Below are positions 1-9,695 of a DNA stretch of 64,000 nt, one piece after another. The stretch covers positions 162,143 through 226,142 of the forward strand of contig NZ_LWHQ01000006.1 in assembly GCF_001653715.1 (NCBI RefSeq). Direction: 5' to 3'. The translations under genes were made by a program, and so were the position numbers. The number at the start of each line of letters is the position of its first letter. Positions within the stretch are counted from its first letter, which is position 1. Source of the stretch: Methylobacterium platani. GTDB lineage: Bacteria; Pseudomonadota; Alphaproteobacteria; Rhizobiales; Beijerinckiaceae. Below the pieces are notes generated by a model that saw nothing but the letters and a program-made list of their open reading frames with translations, had not been told where the DNA came from and made no database searches.

Positions 1-33
1 CAGGACGCCCCGCTCGCGACGGCGGCGGAGTAG
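1..33 (+). CDS. C-terminal tail of an upstream gene (partial)
   Basis: The first ten codons read QDAPLATAAE and are followed by TAG at 31-33. The Ala-rich acidic tail is typical of proteins in this genome, and the large palindromic repeat starts three bases after the stop, where an intergenic element would be expected. Nothing can be said about the product. The assignment rests only on an open frame at the window edge. Confidence 0.35.
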   Translation, partial: QDAPLATAAE

Positions 34-35
34 GG

Positions 36-176
36 CTCCCTCTCCCCGCCGGGCACAGGGCCGTCCGGGGAAAATCCCTCGAGAGATCAAGCGCGGGATC
101 CCCTCTCCCGTGTGGGAGAGGGGATCCCGCGCCAATCTTTTCCCAGGACAGTCCTGCGCCCGGCGGGGAGAGGGAG
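36..176. repeat. Large nested palindromic intergenic repeat
   Basis: The outer arms 36-54 and 158-176 are perfect 19-bp inverted copies. The inner arms 91-109 and 114-132 are another perfect 19-bp inverted pair around a GTGT loop. The DNA between them (about 56-75 and 137-156) is also imperfectly complementary, so the whole 141 bp can fold into one long hairpin. Related sequence occurs at 25268-25529 and, more loosely, at 14038-14272. It behaves like a REP/MITE-type extragenic element. It may also end transcription of the upstream gene, but there is no T-run. Confidence 0.8.
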
Positions 177-256
177 AAACCCGCGCCCTTCCATTTGCCC
201 CTCCCCTCCTCGTCTGCCACTCCTGGCGCCGCCACACCCACCCGGAGCCCCCCGGC

Positions 257-1108
257 ATGAAGGATTTCCCCGCCGCCTATCAGGTCAGCGAGGGCTCGGC
301 CCTGTCGGTCGACCGGCCGTTCTACGAGCGGATCGCCGCCGAGACCGGCGGGCGCACCCTCGTCGAGAGCTTCACCGTCCCGATCCGTTTCGGCCGGGCC
401 TGGAGCGTGCCGGCGGGCCACGTCTTCCGGATCGTCGCGCCGGAGGGGCCGCAGGTCGGCGACCTCAACATCTGGAACCGGCACGACCCGCGCGAGCGGC
501 TGTGGGCGGCGCGCACCCGCCAGCTCCAGGGCGCCCACGTCACGACCCACGACCGGCTGTGGTCGACCCTGCCGTTCCTGCGCCCGCTCGTCACCATCAC
601 GGCCGACAGCTTGAGCCATTACGGCACCGACGAGTACGGCGGCCGGGTCCACGACCTCCTGGGAACCCGCTGCGACCCCTACGTGAACAAGCTCCTGACC
701 GGCCAGGATTTCCACTTCCATTGCCACTCGAACCTGGTCCGCGCGGTGATGCCGTTCGGCCTGACCGAGTTCGACGTCCACGACGTGCTCAACGTGTTCC
801 AGGTCACCGGCCTGAACCACGACGACATGTACTTCATGCGCGACTGCCCGGCGAAGCCCGGCGACTACCTCGAATTCTTCGCCGAGATCGACCTGCTCTG
901 CGCCCTCTCGACCTGCCCGGGCGGCGACCTCTCGGTGCCGCTCTGGGGGCCGGACGCCCGCGACCCGATCGACGTCTGCCGGCCGCTCGCCGTCGAGGTC
1001 TACCGGCTGGCGCCGGAGCTGACGGAGGGCTGGCAGAGCCCGGGCGTCGCGCCCTATCGCGGCCAGCACGGCCTCCGGCCTGAGAAGGGCTGGTGGGACA
1101 AGGCCTAG
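257..1108 (+). CDS. DUF1989 / urea carboxylase-associated family protein
   Basis: This 283-residue protein resembles the DUF1989 (urea carboxylase-associated) family, whose members often accompany urea amidolyase or amino-acid degradation genes. Family-like segments are GHVFRIVAPEGPQVGDLNIW, the central LGTRCDPY, HCHSNLVRA and the C-terminal SPGVAPYRGQHG. The several His/Cys residues in the central part may bind a metal, but this is inference. The ATG at 257 is chosen because the frame upstream (from 110) runs through the palindromic repeat and encodes low-complexity residues. No urea carboxylase gene is adjacent, so the role is unknown. It converges with the TauE-type gene, eight bases apart. 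Confidence 0.8.
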   Translation: MKDFPAAYQVSEGSALSVDRPFYERIAAETGGRTLVESFTVPIRFGRAWSVPAGHVFRIVAPEGPQVGDLNIWNRHDPRERLWAARTRQLQGAHVTTHDRLWSTLPFLRPLVTITADSLSHYGTDEYGGRVHDLLGTRCDPYVNKLLTGQDFHFHCHSNLVRAVMPFGLTEFDVHDVLNVFQVTGLNHDDMYFMRDCPAKPGDYLEFFAEIDLLCALSTCPGGDLSVPLWGPDARDPIDVCRPLAVEVYRLAPELTEGWQSPGVAPYRGQHGLRPEKGWWDKA

Positions 1109-1116
1109 CGCCGAGC

Positions 1117-1872
1117 CTAGCGCAGCGGCAGGGCCAGGCAGACCGCCACCAGGATCACCGAATAGGCGATCACGCGAAAGGCCCGGTCGGAGGCGCGGTG
1201 GAAGCCGTGCGATCCGACCCACAGGCCGAGCCCGTAGGGCAGGAGCAGCGGCACGGCTTCCGCGAAGCGGGGACCGGTGAGCACCCCGGTCGCCGTGAAC
1301 ACCACCCCCGAGACCAGGGTCGAGAGACCGAAATAGGCCATCAGGTTGTCGCGCACCTGCCGCGCCGAGGCGCGCTGGCTGGCGAGCCAGAAGACGGCGA
1401 GCGGCATGCCGCCGAGTGCGGCGAACCCGCTCGCCAGCCCCGAGGCGCCCCCCGTCGCGAGCGAGAGCGGCAGCGAGGGGTCCGCCTTGTAGCGCCAGCC
1501 CGAGACGAGCGCGGCGAGCGCCAGCAGGATGGCGCCGGCGGTGATCCAGCGGGTCAGCGTCGGGTCGAGATGGGTGAGGAGCTGCACGCCGACCGGCAGC
1601 AGCAGCGTGGAGCCGATCAGGAGCGGCACCACCTCGCGCCAGACCGCCCGCGGCGCGGAGCGGGCGCCGAACCACAGCGAGAACGGCGCGTCCACCACCC
1701 AGATCAACCCCACCGCCGCCGCCGGGCCGACGGCGGCCGCCGCGACCGGCACGAACACCATCGCGAAGCCGAAGCCGGTGAAGCCGCGCACCAGCCCGCC
1801 GACGAGCGCGGCGAGGAACAGGGTGGCGGACCTGGCGTCGAGCGGCAGGACGGTGGCGAGATCGAGGGACAT
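1117..1872 (-). CDS. TauE/SafE-family membrane permease
   Basis: This 251-residue, very hydrophobic protein of about eight membrane segments belongs to the TauE/SafE (DUF81) family of sulfite, sulfoacetate or other small-anion exporters. Typical features are the N-terminal GGLVRGFTGFGFAMVFVP, a Gly-rich helix with conserved FGFA, and the second-half motif GLASGFAALGGMPLAVFW. The start at 1872 (MSLDLATV) puts the first membrane helix close to the N-terminus; an in-frame upstream ATG would add twelve charged residues. Substrate cannot be told from sequence, and no sulfur-oxidation gene is adjacent. Confidence 0.85.
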   Translation of the reverse strand: MSLDLATVLPLDARSATLFLAALVGGLVRGFTGFGFAMVFVPVAAAAVGPAAAVGLIWVVDAPFSLWFGARSAPRAVWREVVPLLIGSTLLLPVGVQLLTHLDPTLTRWITAGAILLALAALVSGWRYKADPSLPLSLATGGASGLASGFAALGGMPLAVFWLASQRASARQVRDNLMAYFGLSTLVSGVVFTATGVLTGPRFAEAVPLLLPYGLGLWVGSHGFHRASDRAFRVIAYSVILVAVCLALPLR

Positions 1873-2066
1873 AGGGTCACCACGCGCCCCACGGCCACGA
1901 TTCGTCAAGGTCTCGGCCGCAAGAGTGGCCCGAGCCTGTTCACGGAACGTCCCGCGCTAGCGGCGCGGCCGTTTCCCGGCTAGACACCGGTGCTCTTCGC
2001 GCCGGGACGGTTTTTCGGCATGATGCGGGCGCCGCCTGCACCCACGGCAAGGATAATCGAGCGGCG

Positions 2067-2624
2067 ATGAGCGACGTGATCCGCATCCTGGGCATCGATC
2101 CGGGCCTGCGCCGCACCGGCTGGGGCCTGATCACCGTCACGGGCACCCGGCTCGCCTTCGTGGCGAGCGGCACCGTGACGTCGAACGGCGACGACGACCT
2201 CGCCACCCGCCTGCGCACGCTGCACGAGGGCCTGACCAAGGTGGTCGCCACGATGCTGCCCGACGAGGCGGCCGTGGAGGAGACCTTCGTCAACAAGGAC
2301 GCGCAGGCGACCCTGAAGCTCGGGCACGCCCGCGCCGTCGCCCTGCTGGTGCCGGCGCTCGCCGGCCTGCCGGTGGCGGAATACGCCGCCAACCTGGTGA
2401 AGAAGACCGTGGTCGGCGCCGGCCACGCCGAGAAGGACCAGGTCGGCGCGATGGTGCGCTTCCTCCTGCCGAAGGCCACCGCCGACACGGCGGACGCGGC
2501 GGATGCGCTCGCCATCGCCATCACCCATGCGAGCCATCGGGCGTCGCGGGCCCGGACGGCCGCGCATGCCGCATCGGCGGGGCCGGGGGCGGCGCGGATC
2601 GCCCGGGCGGCGGCGCGGGGCTGA
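2067..2624 (+). CDS. ruvC: Crossover junction endodeoxyribonuclease RuvC
   Basis: RuvC is the Holliday-junction resolvase that cuts four-way junctions held by RuvAB during recombinational repair. The 185-residue protein carries the four acidic catalytic residues of the RNase-H fold: Asp11 in GIDPG, Glu71 in AVEETF, and Asp143 and Asp146 in [14 protein letters not shown]. Length and motif spacing fit the family, with an extra Ala/Arg-rich tail of about 25 residues. The ATG at 2067 follows an AAGGA-type ribosome site. ruvA and ruvB, often next to ruvC, are not in this window; the downstream neighbour is a convergent chemoreceptor gene. Confidence 0.96.
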   Translation: MSDVIRILGIDPGLRRTGWGLITVTGTRLAFVASGTVTSNGDDDLATRLRTLHEGLTKVVATMLPDEAAVEETFVNKDAQATLKLGHARAVALLVPALAGLPVAEYAANLVKKTVVGAGHAEKDQVGAMVRFLLPKATADTADAADALAIAITHASHRASRARTAAHAASAGPGAARIARAAARG

Positions 2625-2642
2625 CACGCGGCCGACCGCGCC

Positions 2643-4106
2643 TCAGCGCCGGCCACCGACGAAGGCGGTGATGCTGCCGTCGAGCCGCCCGGAATTGGCC
2701 GCGAGGGTGCCGGCGAGTCCCCGCACCGTGTCGGCGAGGTGCCCCGTTCGGGTCGCGGCGTCGGACACCCCGGTGATCGTGCCGGACATCGCGGCGGTGG
2801 AGGCGGCCTGCTCCTCCACCGCCGCGGAGATGGAACGGGTCAGGGCGGACAATTCGCCGACGGTCTCGGTGATGCCCTGGATCGCCGCGACGGCGTCGCC
2901 GGTGGCGGTCTGGATCGTGGCGACCTGCCGGGTGATCTCGTCCGTGGCCTTCGCGGTCTGGCCGGCGAGCTGCTTGACCTCCCCCGCCACCACGGCGAAG
3001 CCGCGCCCCGCCTCGCCGGCCCGCGCCGCCTCGATCGTCGCGTTGAGGGCGAGAAGGTTGGTCTGGCTGGCGATGGACTTGATCATGCCCACCACCGCGT
3101 CGACCTGGCGGGTGTTCTCGATGAGCTGCCGCACCGTCGCGTCGGTGGCCTCGGCCTGAGTGGCAATCTGCCGGCTGCGCTCCGAGACGCGGCCGACCTG
3201 ATCGGCGACGTCCCGCACGCTGCCGGACATCTGCCGGGAGGTGTCCGCTACCGCCGCGGCGCGCGTGCGGGCATCCGTCGCCGCGCCGGTCAGGCCCTCG
3301 GCCGACCGTGCCATCTCGCCGGCCGCCGCCGTCACCGCATCCACCACCTCGCGCACCTCCTCGGCCACGCGGGTCTGGGCGGTCACGATCGACCAGGTCA
3401 TCATCGGCCCGAGATAGGCGCCGTCCGGCCCGTTGATCGCCGAGACCTGGAGATCGAGCACTTCCGGCCCGAGGCGGATCTTGGTCCGGTGCGGCAGGCG
3501 GCTCGCATCGGCGAGCATCCGGCGCTGGTGCGAGGGGTCCTTGTGAAACACGTCGATCGACGAGCCGACGAGCTGGGATACCGGCACTGGCAGGTGCCGC
3601 TCGATCGCGCCGAGCGTCGTGCGCGAGCTCTCGTTCATGTAGCTGATGCGGAAGTCGTCCTGCGGATCGGCCATCATCACCGCCATGGGCATCCCCTCGA
3701 CCATCCGGGCGAGACGCAGGGTCTCCTGCGTCTTGGCGGTGACGTCGAAGGCGAACTTCATCACGCTCCTGGGAGCTCCGTCGGGCCCGAGCACCGGCAG
3801 GTAGCTGGCGCAGAGCCAGATCTGCCGGCCGTCCTTGCCGATCCGCTCGAACTCGCCGACCTGATGGATGCCGGCGCGGAGCTGGCGCCAGAACTCGCGA
3901 TAGGCCTCGGAGGCGAAGACGGCGGGCGGGACGAGGAGCGAATGGGGCTCGCCGACGATCTCCTGCGGAGGGTAGCCGGTCAGCGCCTGGAAATTCGCGT
4001 TCACCGCGACGATCGTTCCGTCGAGCGCGAACTCGATCGTGGCCATGGCCCGGTCGAGCGCGGTGAGCCGCGCATCCTCGATCGGTTTGTGCCTGCCCCA
4101 AGCCAT
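2643..4106 (-). CDS. Soluble PAS-domain methyl-accepting chemotaxis protein
   Basis: A 487-residue cytoplasmic chemoreceptor with no membrane segment. Residues about 18-130 form a PAS domain ([18 protein letters not shown], then a PAC-like [11 protein letters not shown]). Residues about 135-250 look like a second PAS-like domain containing [16 protein letters not shown], as in heme/flavin PAS receptors of alphaproteobacteria. The C-terminal half is a methyl-accepting signalling domain with the CheA/CheW-contact hairpin [20 protein letters not shown]. It probably senses redox state or an internal ligand and signals to CheA. The ATG at 4106 begins MAWGRHKP just ahead of the first PAS fold. Confidence 0.92.
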   Translation of the reverse strand: MAWGRHKPIEDARLTALDRAMATIEFALDGTIVAVNANFQALTGYPPQEIVGEPHSLLVPPAVFASEAYREFWRQLRAGIHQVGEFERIGKDGRQIWLCASYLPVLGPDGAPRSVMKFAFDVTAKTQETLRLARMVEGMPMAVMMADPQDDFRISYMNESSRTTLGAIERHLPVPVSQLVGSSIDVFHKDPSHQRRMLADASRLPHRTKIRLGPEVLDLQVSAINGPDGAYLGPMMTWSIVTAQTRVAEEVREVVDAVTAAAGEMARSAEGLTGAATDARTRAAAVADTSRQMSGSVRDVADQVGRVSERSRQIATQAEATDATVRQLIENTRQVDAVVGMIKSIASQTNLLALNATIEAARAGEAGRGFAVVAGEVKQLAGQTAKATDEITRQVATIQTATGDAVAAIQGITETVGELSALTRSISAAVEEQAASTAAMSGTITGVSDAATRTGHLADTVRGLAGTLAANSGRLDGSITAFVGGRR

Positions 4107-4453
4107 CTTCGCCCCCGACGGCGTACGACCTGCTCTTGCTTTACGATAGATAAAAATCAGTTAACGCGACCACGCCACCATCGAATGACCTTGCGTATCA
4201 CGACCGCCTAATCGTCCGCGCGAAGCTCTTCCACTGCATGTCGGGCTCGGAACAGGAAGTTTGACAGGACATTATTCCCCGCGGCCACCGGCGTCCCGGC
4301 CGGGACGCCAAACCGGGCGCGGATCGCCCGGCAGGGAGGTCGCACGGCACATCCGCATCCCCGCCCGGGGGCATCGGTCCGCCGGCGGACGGGCAGGCTT
4401 GTCTTAAAAAACGATCGTTCGTATGAATGGGGAAAATTGGGAGGAAGGCGCCG
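4107..4453 (+). promoter_or_regulatory. Intergenic promoter region of the leucine operon
   Basis: This 347-bp gap separates the divergent chemoreceptor gene from the isovaleryl-CoA dehydrogenase operon and holds no credible gene. It contains a relatively AT-rich stretch at 4130-4170 near the chemoreceptor start and the palindrome AACGATCGTT at 4410-4419. A strong purine-rich ribosome site (GGGAGGAAGG, about 4439-4449) precedes the dehydrogenase ATG. Confidence 0.6.
4410..4419. promoter_or_regulatory. Palindromic operator candidate AACGATCGTT
   Basis: A perfect 10-bp palindrome 35 bp before the isovaleryl-CoA dehydrogenase start, followed by CGTATGAAT. The same core, extended to AAACGATCGTTT, recurs at 26499-26510 before the isochorismatase-family gene. 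Symmetry and position suggest a TetR-type repressor site; the regulator is not identified. Confidence 0.5.
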
Positions 4454-5626
4454 ATGATCCCGAACGCCGCGCGTGAATTCAACTTCGGCCTCGGCGAGAC
4501 CGCCGAGGCGATCCGCGACAGCGTGCGCAGCTTCGCGCAGGACAGGATCGCGCCGCGGGCCGAGGAGATCGACCGCACCAACACCTTCCCGCGCGACCTC
4601 TGGCCCGAGATGGGGGCGCTCGGCCTGCACGGCATAACGGTCGAGGAGGAGTACGGGGGCCTCGGCCTCGGCTACCTCGCCCATTGCGTGGCGATGGAGG
4701 AGGTGTCGCGGGCCTCGGCCTCGGTCGGCCTGTCGTATGGCGCGCATTCGAACCTGTGCGTCAACCAGATCCGCCGCAACGGCTCGGACGCGCAGAAGCG
4801 TAAGTATCTCCCCAAGCTCATCTCCGGCGAGAACGTGGGCGCGCTCGCGATGTCGGAGCCGGGCGCCGGCTCGGACGTGGTGTCGATGAGGACCCGCGCC
4901 GAGAAGCGGGGCGACCGCTACGTGCTCACCGGCTCCAAGATGTGGATCACCAACGGTCCCGTCGCCGAGACCCTGGTGGTCTACGCCAAGACGGACCCGC
5001 AGGCGGGCTCGCGCGGCATCACCGCCTTCCTGGTCGAGAAGGGCATGAAGGGGTTCTCCACCGCCCAGAAGCTCGACAAGCTCGGGATGCGCGGCTCGGA
5101 TACCTGCGAGCTGGTCTTCGAGGAGTGCGAGATCCCGGAGGAGAACGTGCTGGGCCAGGTCGGGCGCGGCGCCAGCGTGCTGATGTCGGGCCTCGACTAC
5201 GAGCGCGCGGTGCTGGCGGCGGGGCCGCTCGGCATCATGCAGGCCTGCCTCGACGTGGTGATGCCCTACGTGCACGAGCGCAAGCAGTTCGGCCAGGCGA
5301 TCGGCGAGTTCCAGCTGGTCCAGGGCAAGCTCGCCGACATGTACGTCTCGACCAACGCCGCCAAGGCCTACGTCTACGCGGTGGCACAGGCCTGCGACCG
5401 CGGCGAGACCACCCGCGAGGACGCGGCCGGCGCGATCCTCTACGCCGCCGAGCGGGCGACGCAATGCGCGCTCGACGCGATCCAGCTCCTCGGCGGCAAC
5501 GGCTACATCAACGACTACCCGACCGGGCGGCTGCTGCGCGACGCCAAGCTCTACGAGATCGGCGCCGGCACCAGCGAGATCCGCCGGATGCTGATCGGCC
5601 GCGAGCTCTTCACCAAGTCCGCCTGA
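4454..5626 (+). CDS. ivd: Isovaleryl-CoA dehydrogenase
   Basis: This FAD enzyme of the acyl-CoA dehydrogenase family oxidises isovaleryl-CoA to 3-methylcrotonyl-CoA in leucine breakdown. The 390-residue protein shows the family signatures [14 protein letters not shown] (about 129-142), WITNG, the C-terminal [13 protein letters not shown] and RMLIGRE. The catalytic Glu is at about residue 250 in [13 protein letters not shown], the position typical of isovaleryl-CoA rather than short-chain dehydrogenases. The ATG at 4454 follows a strong ribosome site; an earlier ATG at 4427 would add nine residues and lacks one. It is the first gene of a five- or six-gene operon with the methylcrotonyl-CoA carboxylase genes, which supports the substrate. 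Confidence 0.93.
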   Translation: MIPNAAREFNFGLGETAEAIRDSVRSFAQDRIAPRAEEIDRTNTFPRDLWPEMGALGLHGITVEEEYGGLGLGYLAHCVAMEEVSRASASVGLSYGAHSNLCVNQIRRNGSDAQKRKYLPKLISGENVGALAMSEPGAGSDVVSMRTRAEKRGDRYVLTGSKMWITNGPVAETLVVYAKTDPQAGSRGITAFLVEKGMKGFSTAQKLDKLGMRGSDTCELVFEECEIPEENVLGQVGRGASVLMSGLDYERAVLAAGPLGIMQACLDVVMPYVHERKQFGQAIGEFQLVQGKLADMYVSTNAAKAYVYAVAQACDRGETTREDAAGAILYAAERATQCALDAIQLLGGNGYINDYPTGRLLRDAKLYEIGAGTSEIRRMLIGRELFTKSA

Positions 5627-5637
5627 GGCGTAACCCG

Positions 5638-7245
5638 ATGCCGGTCATCCCCACCAGCGCCGACCTCACCTCCGGGGCGGCGGAGCAGAACCGCGTTGCC
5701 TGGGGCGAGTTGCGCACCGCCCTGAAGGCGCACCGCGCCAAGGCCGCCGCCGGCGGCCCCGAGCGGGCCCGCGAGCGCCACGTCGCCCGCGGCAAGCTCC
5801 TGCCCCGGGACCGGGTCCTGCGCCTGCTCGATCCGGGCTCGCCGTTCCTGGAAGTGGGCGGCCTCGCCGCCAACGGGATGTACGGCGAGGACATCCACGC
5901 CGCCGGCCTCATCACCGGCATCGGCCGGGTGGCGGGCCGCGAGGTGATGGTGGTCTGCAACGACGCCACGATCAAGGGCGGCACCTACTACCCGCTCACG
6001 GTCAAGAAGCACCTGCGGGCGCAGGAGATCGCAGCCCAGAACCGGCTGCCCTGCCTCTACCTCGTCGATTCCGGCGGCGCCAACCTGCCGCAGCAGACCG
6101 AGGTGTTTCCCGACCGCGAGCATTTCGGCCGCATCTTCTACAACCAGGCGCAGATGTCGGCCGCCGGCATCCCGCAGATCGCCTGCGTGATGGGGTCGTG
6201 CACCGCGGGCGGCGCCTACGTGCCGGCGATGTCGGACGAGAGCGTGATCGTGCGCCGCCAGGGCACGATCTTCCTCGGCGGGCCGCCGCTGGTGAAGGCC
6301 GCGACCGGCGAGGTGGTGAGCGCCGAGGACCTCGGCGGCGCCGACGTGCACGCCCGGCTGTCCGGCGTCGCCGACCATTACGCCACCGACGATGCCCACG
6401 CGCTCGCGATCCTGCGCCGCATCGTCGGGGGCCTCAACACCGTCAAGCGGCCCGACCTCGACATCGGAAGCCCGGTCGACCCGGCCTATGCGGCGGACGA
6501 CCTCGACGCCCTGGTGCCGACGGACCTGCGCAAGCAGTACGACGCCCGCGAGCTGATCGCCCGCCTCGTCGACGGCTCGGAATTCGACGAGTTCAAGCGG
6601 CTCTACGGCACCACGCTGGTCACGGGATTCGCCCGCCTCCACGGCATGCCGGTCGGGATCCTCGCCAATAACGGCATCCTGTACTCGGAGAGCGCGCTCA
6701 AAGGCGCGCACTTCATCGAACTCTGCTGCCAGCGCCGGATCCCGCTGGTCTTCCTCCAGAACATCTCCGGCTTCATGGTCGGGCGCGAGGTCGAGGCCGG
6801 CGGCATCGCCAAGAACGGCGCGAAGCTGGTGACGGCCGTCGCGACCGCCGCGGTGCCGAAGCTCACCGTGATCGTCGGCGGCTCCTACGGCGCCGGCAAT
6901 TACGGCATGTGCGGCCGGGCCTACTCGCCGCGCTTCCTGTTCGCCTGGCCGAATTCGCGCATCTCGGTGATGGGTGCCGAGCAGGCGGCGAGCGTGCTCG
7001 CCACCGTCCGCCGCGACAACATCGAGGCCGGCGGCGGCGCCTGGAGCCCGGAAGAGGAGGAGGCGTTCAAGGCGCCGATCCGCGCCGGGTTCGAGGAGGA
7101 GGGCTCGCCCTACTACGCCACCGCGCGGCTGTGGGACGACGGCATCATCCTGCCGGAGGAGACGCGCCGGGTGCTCGGCCTGTCGCTCTCGGCCTGCCTC
7201 AACGCGCCGGTGCCGGAGACCCGGTTCGGCCTGTTCCGGATGTGA
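5638..7245 (+). CDS. mccB: Methylcrotonyl-CoA carboxylase, carboxyltransferase (beta) subunit
   Basis: The 535-residue protein moves the carboxyl group from biotin to 3-methylcrotonyl-CoA, giving 3-methylglutaconyl-CoA. It has the two crotonase-like halves of acyl-CoA carboxyltransferases, with [55 protein letters not shown] and, in the second half, [19 protein letters not shown] and [16 protein letters not shown]. The QTEVFPD and NYGMCGRAY segments are characteristic of methylcrotonyl- rather than propionyl-CoA carboxylase. Its start lies 11 bp after the dehydrogenase stop. It partners with the biotin-carrying subunit encoded next. Confidence 0.94.
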   Translation: MPVIPTSADLTSGAAEQNRVAWGELRTALKAHRAKAAAGGPERARERHVARGKLLPRDRVLRLLDPGSPFLEVGGLAANGMYGEDIHAAGLITGIGRVAGREVMVVCNDATIKGGTYYPLTVKKHLRAQEIAAQNRLPCLYLVDSGGANLPQQTEVFPDREHFGRIFYNQAQMSAAGIPQIACVMGSCTAGGAYVPAMSDESVIVRRQGTIFLGGPPLVKAATGEVVSAEDLGGADVHARLSGVADHYATDDAHALAILRRIVGGLNTVKRPDLDIGSPVDPAYAADDLDALVPTDLRKQYDARELIARLVDGSEFDEFKRLYGTTLVTGFARLHGMPVGILANNGILYSESALKGAHFIELCCQRRIPLVFLQNISGFMVGREVEAGGIAKNGAKLVTAVATAAVPKLTVIVGGSYGAGNYGMCGRAYSPRFLFAWPNSRISVMGAEQAASVLATVRRDNIEAGGGAWSPEEEEAFKAPIRAGFEEEGSPYYATARLWDDGIILPEETRRVLGLSLSACLNAPVPETRFGLFRM

Positions 7246-7253
7246 GGACAGCC

Positions 7254-9200
7254 ATGACCACACGCCGCCTCGCCTCCGTCCTCGTCGCCAATCGCGGCGA
7301 GATCGCCTGCCGGGTAATCCGCACCGCCCGTCGCCTCGGCATGCGCACCATCGCGGTCTATTCGGACGCCGACCGCGACGCGATGCACGTCGCCCTCGCC
7401 GACGAGGCATTTTTGCTCGGCCCGGCGCCCGCCGCCGAATCGTACCTGCGCATCGACCGCATCCTCGCGGCGGCGCGTGCGAGCGGGGCGGCGTGCATCC
7501 ATCCCGGCTACGGCTTCCTGTCGGAGCGGCCGGACTTCGCCGATGCCTGCGCGGAGGCCGGCATCGTCTTCGTCGGCCCGCCCGCTTCCGCCATCCGCGC
7601 CATGGGCCTCAAGGACGCCGCGAAGGCGCTGGTCGCCAAGGCCGGCGTGCCGGTGGTGCCGGGCTATCACGGCGCGCGCCAGGATCCGGATTTTCTCGCC
7701 GCGGAGGCGGCCGCCATCGGCTACCCGGTCCTCATCAAGGCGGTGGCCGGCGGCGGCGGCAAGGGCATGCGGCGCGTCGAGGAGCCGGCGGACTTCGCCG
7801 ACGCGCTGGCGTCCGCGCAGCGGGAGGCCCAGAACGCTTTCGGCGACCCGCGGGTGCTGGTCGAGAAATACGTCCTGTCGCCGCGCCACGTCGAGATCCA
7901 GGTCTTCTGCGACGCCCACGGCAACGCCGTCCACCTGTTCGAGCGCGATTGCTCGCTCCAGCGCCGCCACCAGAAGGTGATCGAGGAGGCGCCCGCCCCC
8001 GGCATGCCGGACGAGGTCCGGACTGCTATGGGCCGGGCCGCCGTCGAGGCCGCGAAGGCGGTCGGCTATGTCGGCGCCGGCACCGTCGAGTTCATCGCCG
8101 ACGGCCGCGAGGGCCTGCGCCCCGACGGCTTCTGGTTCATGGAGATGAACACGAGGCTTCAGGTCGAGCATCCGGTGACCGAGGCGATCACCGGGCACGA
8201 CCTCGTGGAATGGCAGTTCCGGGTCGCCTCCGGCGAGGCGCTGCCGGTCGATCAGGCCGGCCTCTCGATCCACGGCCACGCCGTCGAGGCGCGGCTCTAC
8301 GCCGAGGATCCGGACCACGGCTTCCTGCCCTCGACCGGGCCCTTGCGGGCGCTCACGCTCCCGTCGGGCGAGGGCATCCGGGTCGATACCGGCGTCGGGG
8401 CGGGCGACCGGGTGACCCCGTTCTACGACCCGATGATCGCCAAGGTGATCGCCCACGGCGCCACCCGCGACGAGGCGCTCGACCGGCTGGCGGAGGCGCT
8501 GGGCCGCACCCTGGTGGCCGGGCCGAAGACCAACGTCGCCTTCCTGAAGGCACTCGCCGAGGCGCCGGATTTTCGCGAAGGCCGCTTCGATACCGGCTTC
8601 ATCGACCGCGACCTCGGCCGTCTGACGGCACCGAGCCCGCACCGCGACGCTGCGATCCGCGCCGGGATCCGGGCGCTGGTGGCGCGGGAGGCTCCCGCGC
8701 GTGCCGGCTCGCCCTGGGACGCCGCGGACGGGTTCCAGCTCGGCGAGGCGCGGCGCCAGACCTTTCCGTTCGTGCTCGAGGGCGAGCCGGCCGAGGCCGG
8801 GCTGCACTGGGGCGCGACCGGGCTGAGCGTGACATACGGCGAGGCCGGTCCCGAGCCGGAGGCCGTCACGGTGGTCGACGCACCGCCCGGCGTGCTGGTG
8901 CTCGCCGAGGGCCGCCAGATCGCGCTCAGCCCCCCCGATCCCTTCGCGGTCGATCTCGACCACATCGACCAGGGCGGCACCATCAAGGCGCCGATGCACG
9001 GCCGCCTCGTCGCGGTGCTGGTCGCCCCCGGCGACCGGGTGGTGCGCGGCCAGCGCCTCGCCGTGGTCGAGGCGATGAAGATGGAGCACGCGCTCACCGC
9101 CCCCGCCGACGGCACGGTCGCCGAGGTGGCGGGGCAAGCCGGCCAGCAGGTCGCCGAGGGCGCCCGCCTGATCACCCTGACGACGGAGGACGCCGCGTGA
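7254..9200 (+). CDS. mccA: Methylcrotonyl-CoA carboxylase, biotin carboxylase/biotin carrier (alpha) subunit
   Basis: A 648-residue biotin-dependent subunit. Residues about 6-450 are an ATP-grasp biotin carboxylase (VLVANRGEIACRVIRTARRL, HPGYGFLSE, the glycine-rich loop AVAGGGGKGMRRV, FMEMNTRLQVEHPVTE). A linker follows, then a biotinyl domain with Lys609 in EAMKMEH as the biotin site. It carboxylates biotin with ATP and bicarbonate and passes it to the MccB subunit. It begins 8 bp after mccB and its stop overlaps the GTG start of the MaoC gene by four bases, so translation is probably coupled. Confidence 0.95.
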   Translation: MTTRRLASVLVANRGEIACRVIRTARRLGMRTIAVYSDADRDAMHVALADEAFLLGPAPAAESYLRIDRILAAARASGAACIHPGYGFLSERPDFADACAEAGIVFVGPPASAIRAMGLKDAAKALVAKAGVPVVPGYHGARQDPDFLAAEAAAIGYPVLIKAVAGGGGKGMRRVEEPADFADALASAQREAQNAFGDPRVLVEKYVLSPRHVEIQVFCDAHGNAVHLFERDCSLQRRHQKVIEEAPAPGMPDEVRTAMGRAAVEAAKAVGYVGAGTVEFIADGREGLRPDGFWFMEMNTRLQVEHPVTEAITGHDLVEWQFRVASGEALPVDQAGLSIHGHAVEARLYAEDPDHGFLPSTGPLRALTLPSGEGIRVDTGVGAGDRVTPFYDPMIAKVIAHGATRDEALDRLAEALGRTLVAGPKTNVAFLKALAEAPDFREGRFDTGFIDRDLGRLTAPSPHRDAAIRAGIRALVAREAPARAGSPWDAADGFQLGEARRQTFPFVLEGEPAEAGLHWGATGLSVTYGEAGPEPEAVTVVDAPPGVLVLAEGRQIALSPPDPFAVDLDHIDQGGTIKAPMHGRLVAVLVAPGDRVVRGQRLAVVEAMKMEHALTAPADGTVAEVAGQAGQQVAEGARLITLTTEDAA

Positions 9201-9691
9201 GCACGATTCCGGCTTCGACCCACCCGCGCGGCGGGCTGTACTTCGAGGATTTCGAGGTCGGCGCGACCTTGCGCCATCGCCTCACCCGCACGGTGACGCA
9301 GATGGACAACATGCTGTTCTCCAACATGACGCTCAACCCGCAGCCGCTCCACATCGACGCGCATTTCTGCGCCACCGAGACCGAGTGGGGCAAACCGCTG
9401 ATGAACTCGCTGTTCACGCTCGGGCTGATGATCGGCATCTCGGTCAACGACACCACCGTCGGCACCACGATCGGCAATCTCGGCATGACCGAGACCCGCT
9501 TTCCCGCGCCCCTGTTCGAGGGCGACACGGTGAGCGTGACGACGGAGGTCGTCGCCAAGCGCGAGTCGCGCTCGCGGCCGACCGCCGGCATCGTCGACCT
9601 CGTCCACCGCGCCTACAACCAGGACGGCACGCTGGTCGCCGAGTGCCGGCGCCAGGCGATGATGCGCAAGCGCCCCGCGGCGGAGGCTTGA
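9197..9691 (+). CDS. MaoC-like hot-dog acyl-CoA hydratase
   Basis: The 164-residue protein is a single MaoC-type hot-dog domain, as in (R)-specific enoyl-CoA or mesaconyl-CoA hydratases. It has the opening FEDFEVGATLRHRLTRTVTQ, the active-site-like segment NPQPLHID and the closing FEGDTVSVTTEVV. The start is GTG at 9197, overlapping the mccA stop as GTGA. In standard leucine pathways this step is done by a crotonase-type 3-methylglutaconyl-CoA hydratase, so this protein may replace that enzyme or hydrate another branched enoyl-CoA. That role is inferred from operon position only. Confidence 0.85.
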   Translation: MSTIPASTHPRGGLYFEDFEVGATLRHRLTRTVTQMDNMLFSNMTLNPQPLHIDAHFCATETEWGKPLMNSLFTLGLMIGISVNDTTVGTTIGNLGMTETRFPAPLFEGDTVSVTTEVVAKRESRSRPTAGIVDLVHRAYNQDGTLVAECRRQAMMRKRPAAEA

Positions 9692-9695
9692 GACG

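Noticed and set aside
1093..1983. Long open frame on the plus strand opposite the TauE-type gene
   Set aside because: Extremely rich in Arg, Gly, Glu and His with no hydrophobic core; it is the complement of a well-supported membrane-protein gene and is a product of high GC.
2521..4101. 526-residue frame overlapping the PAS chemoreceptor gene on the same strand
   Set aside because: Arg/Gly-rich frame-shifted reading of the chemoreceptor gene, without any domain motif.
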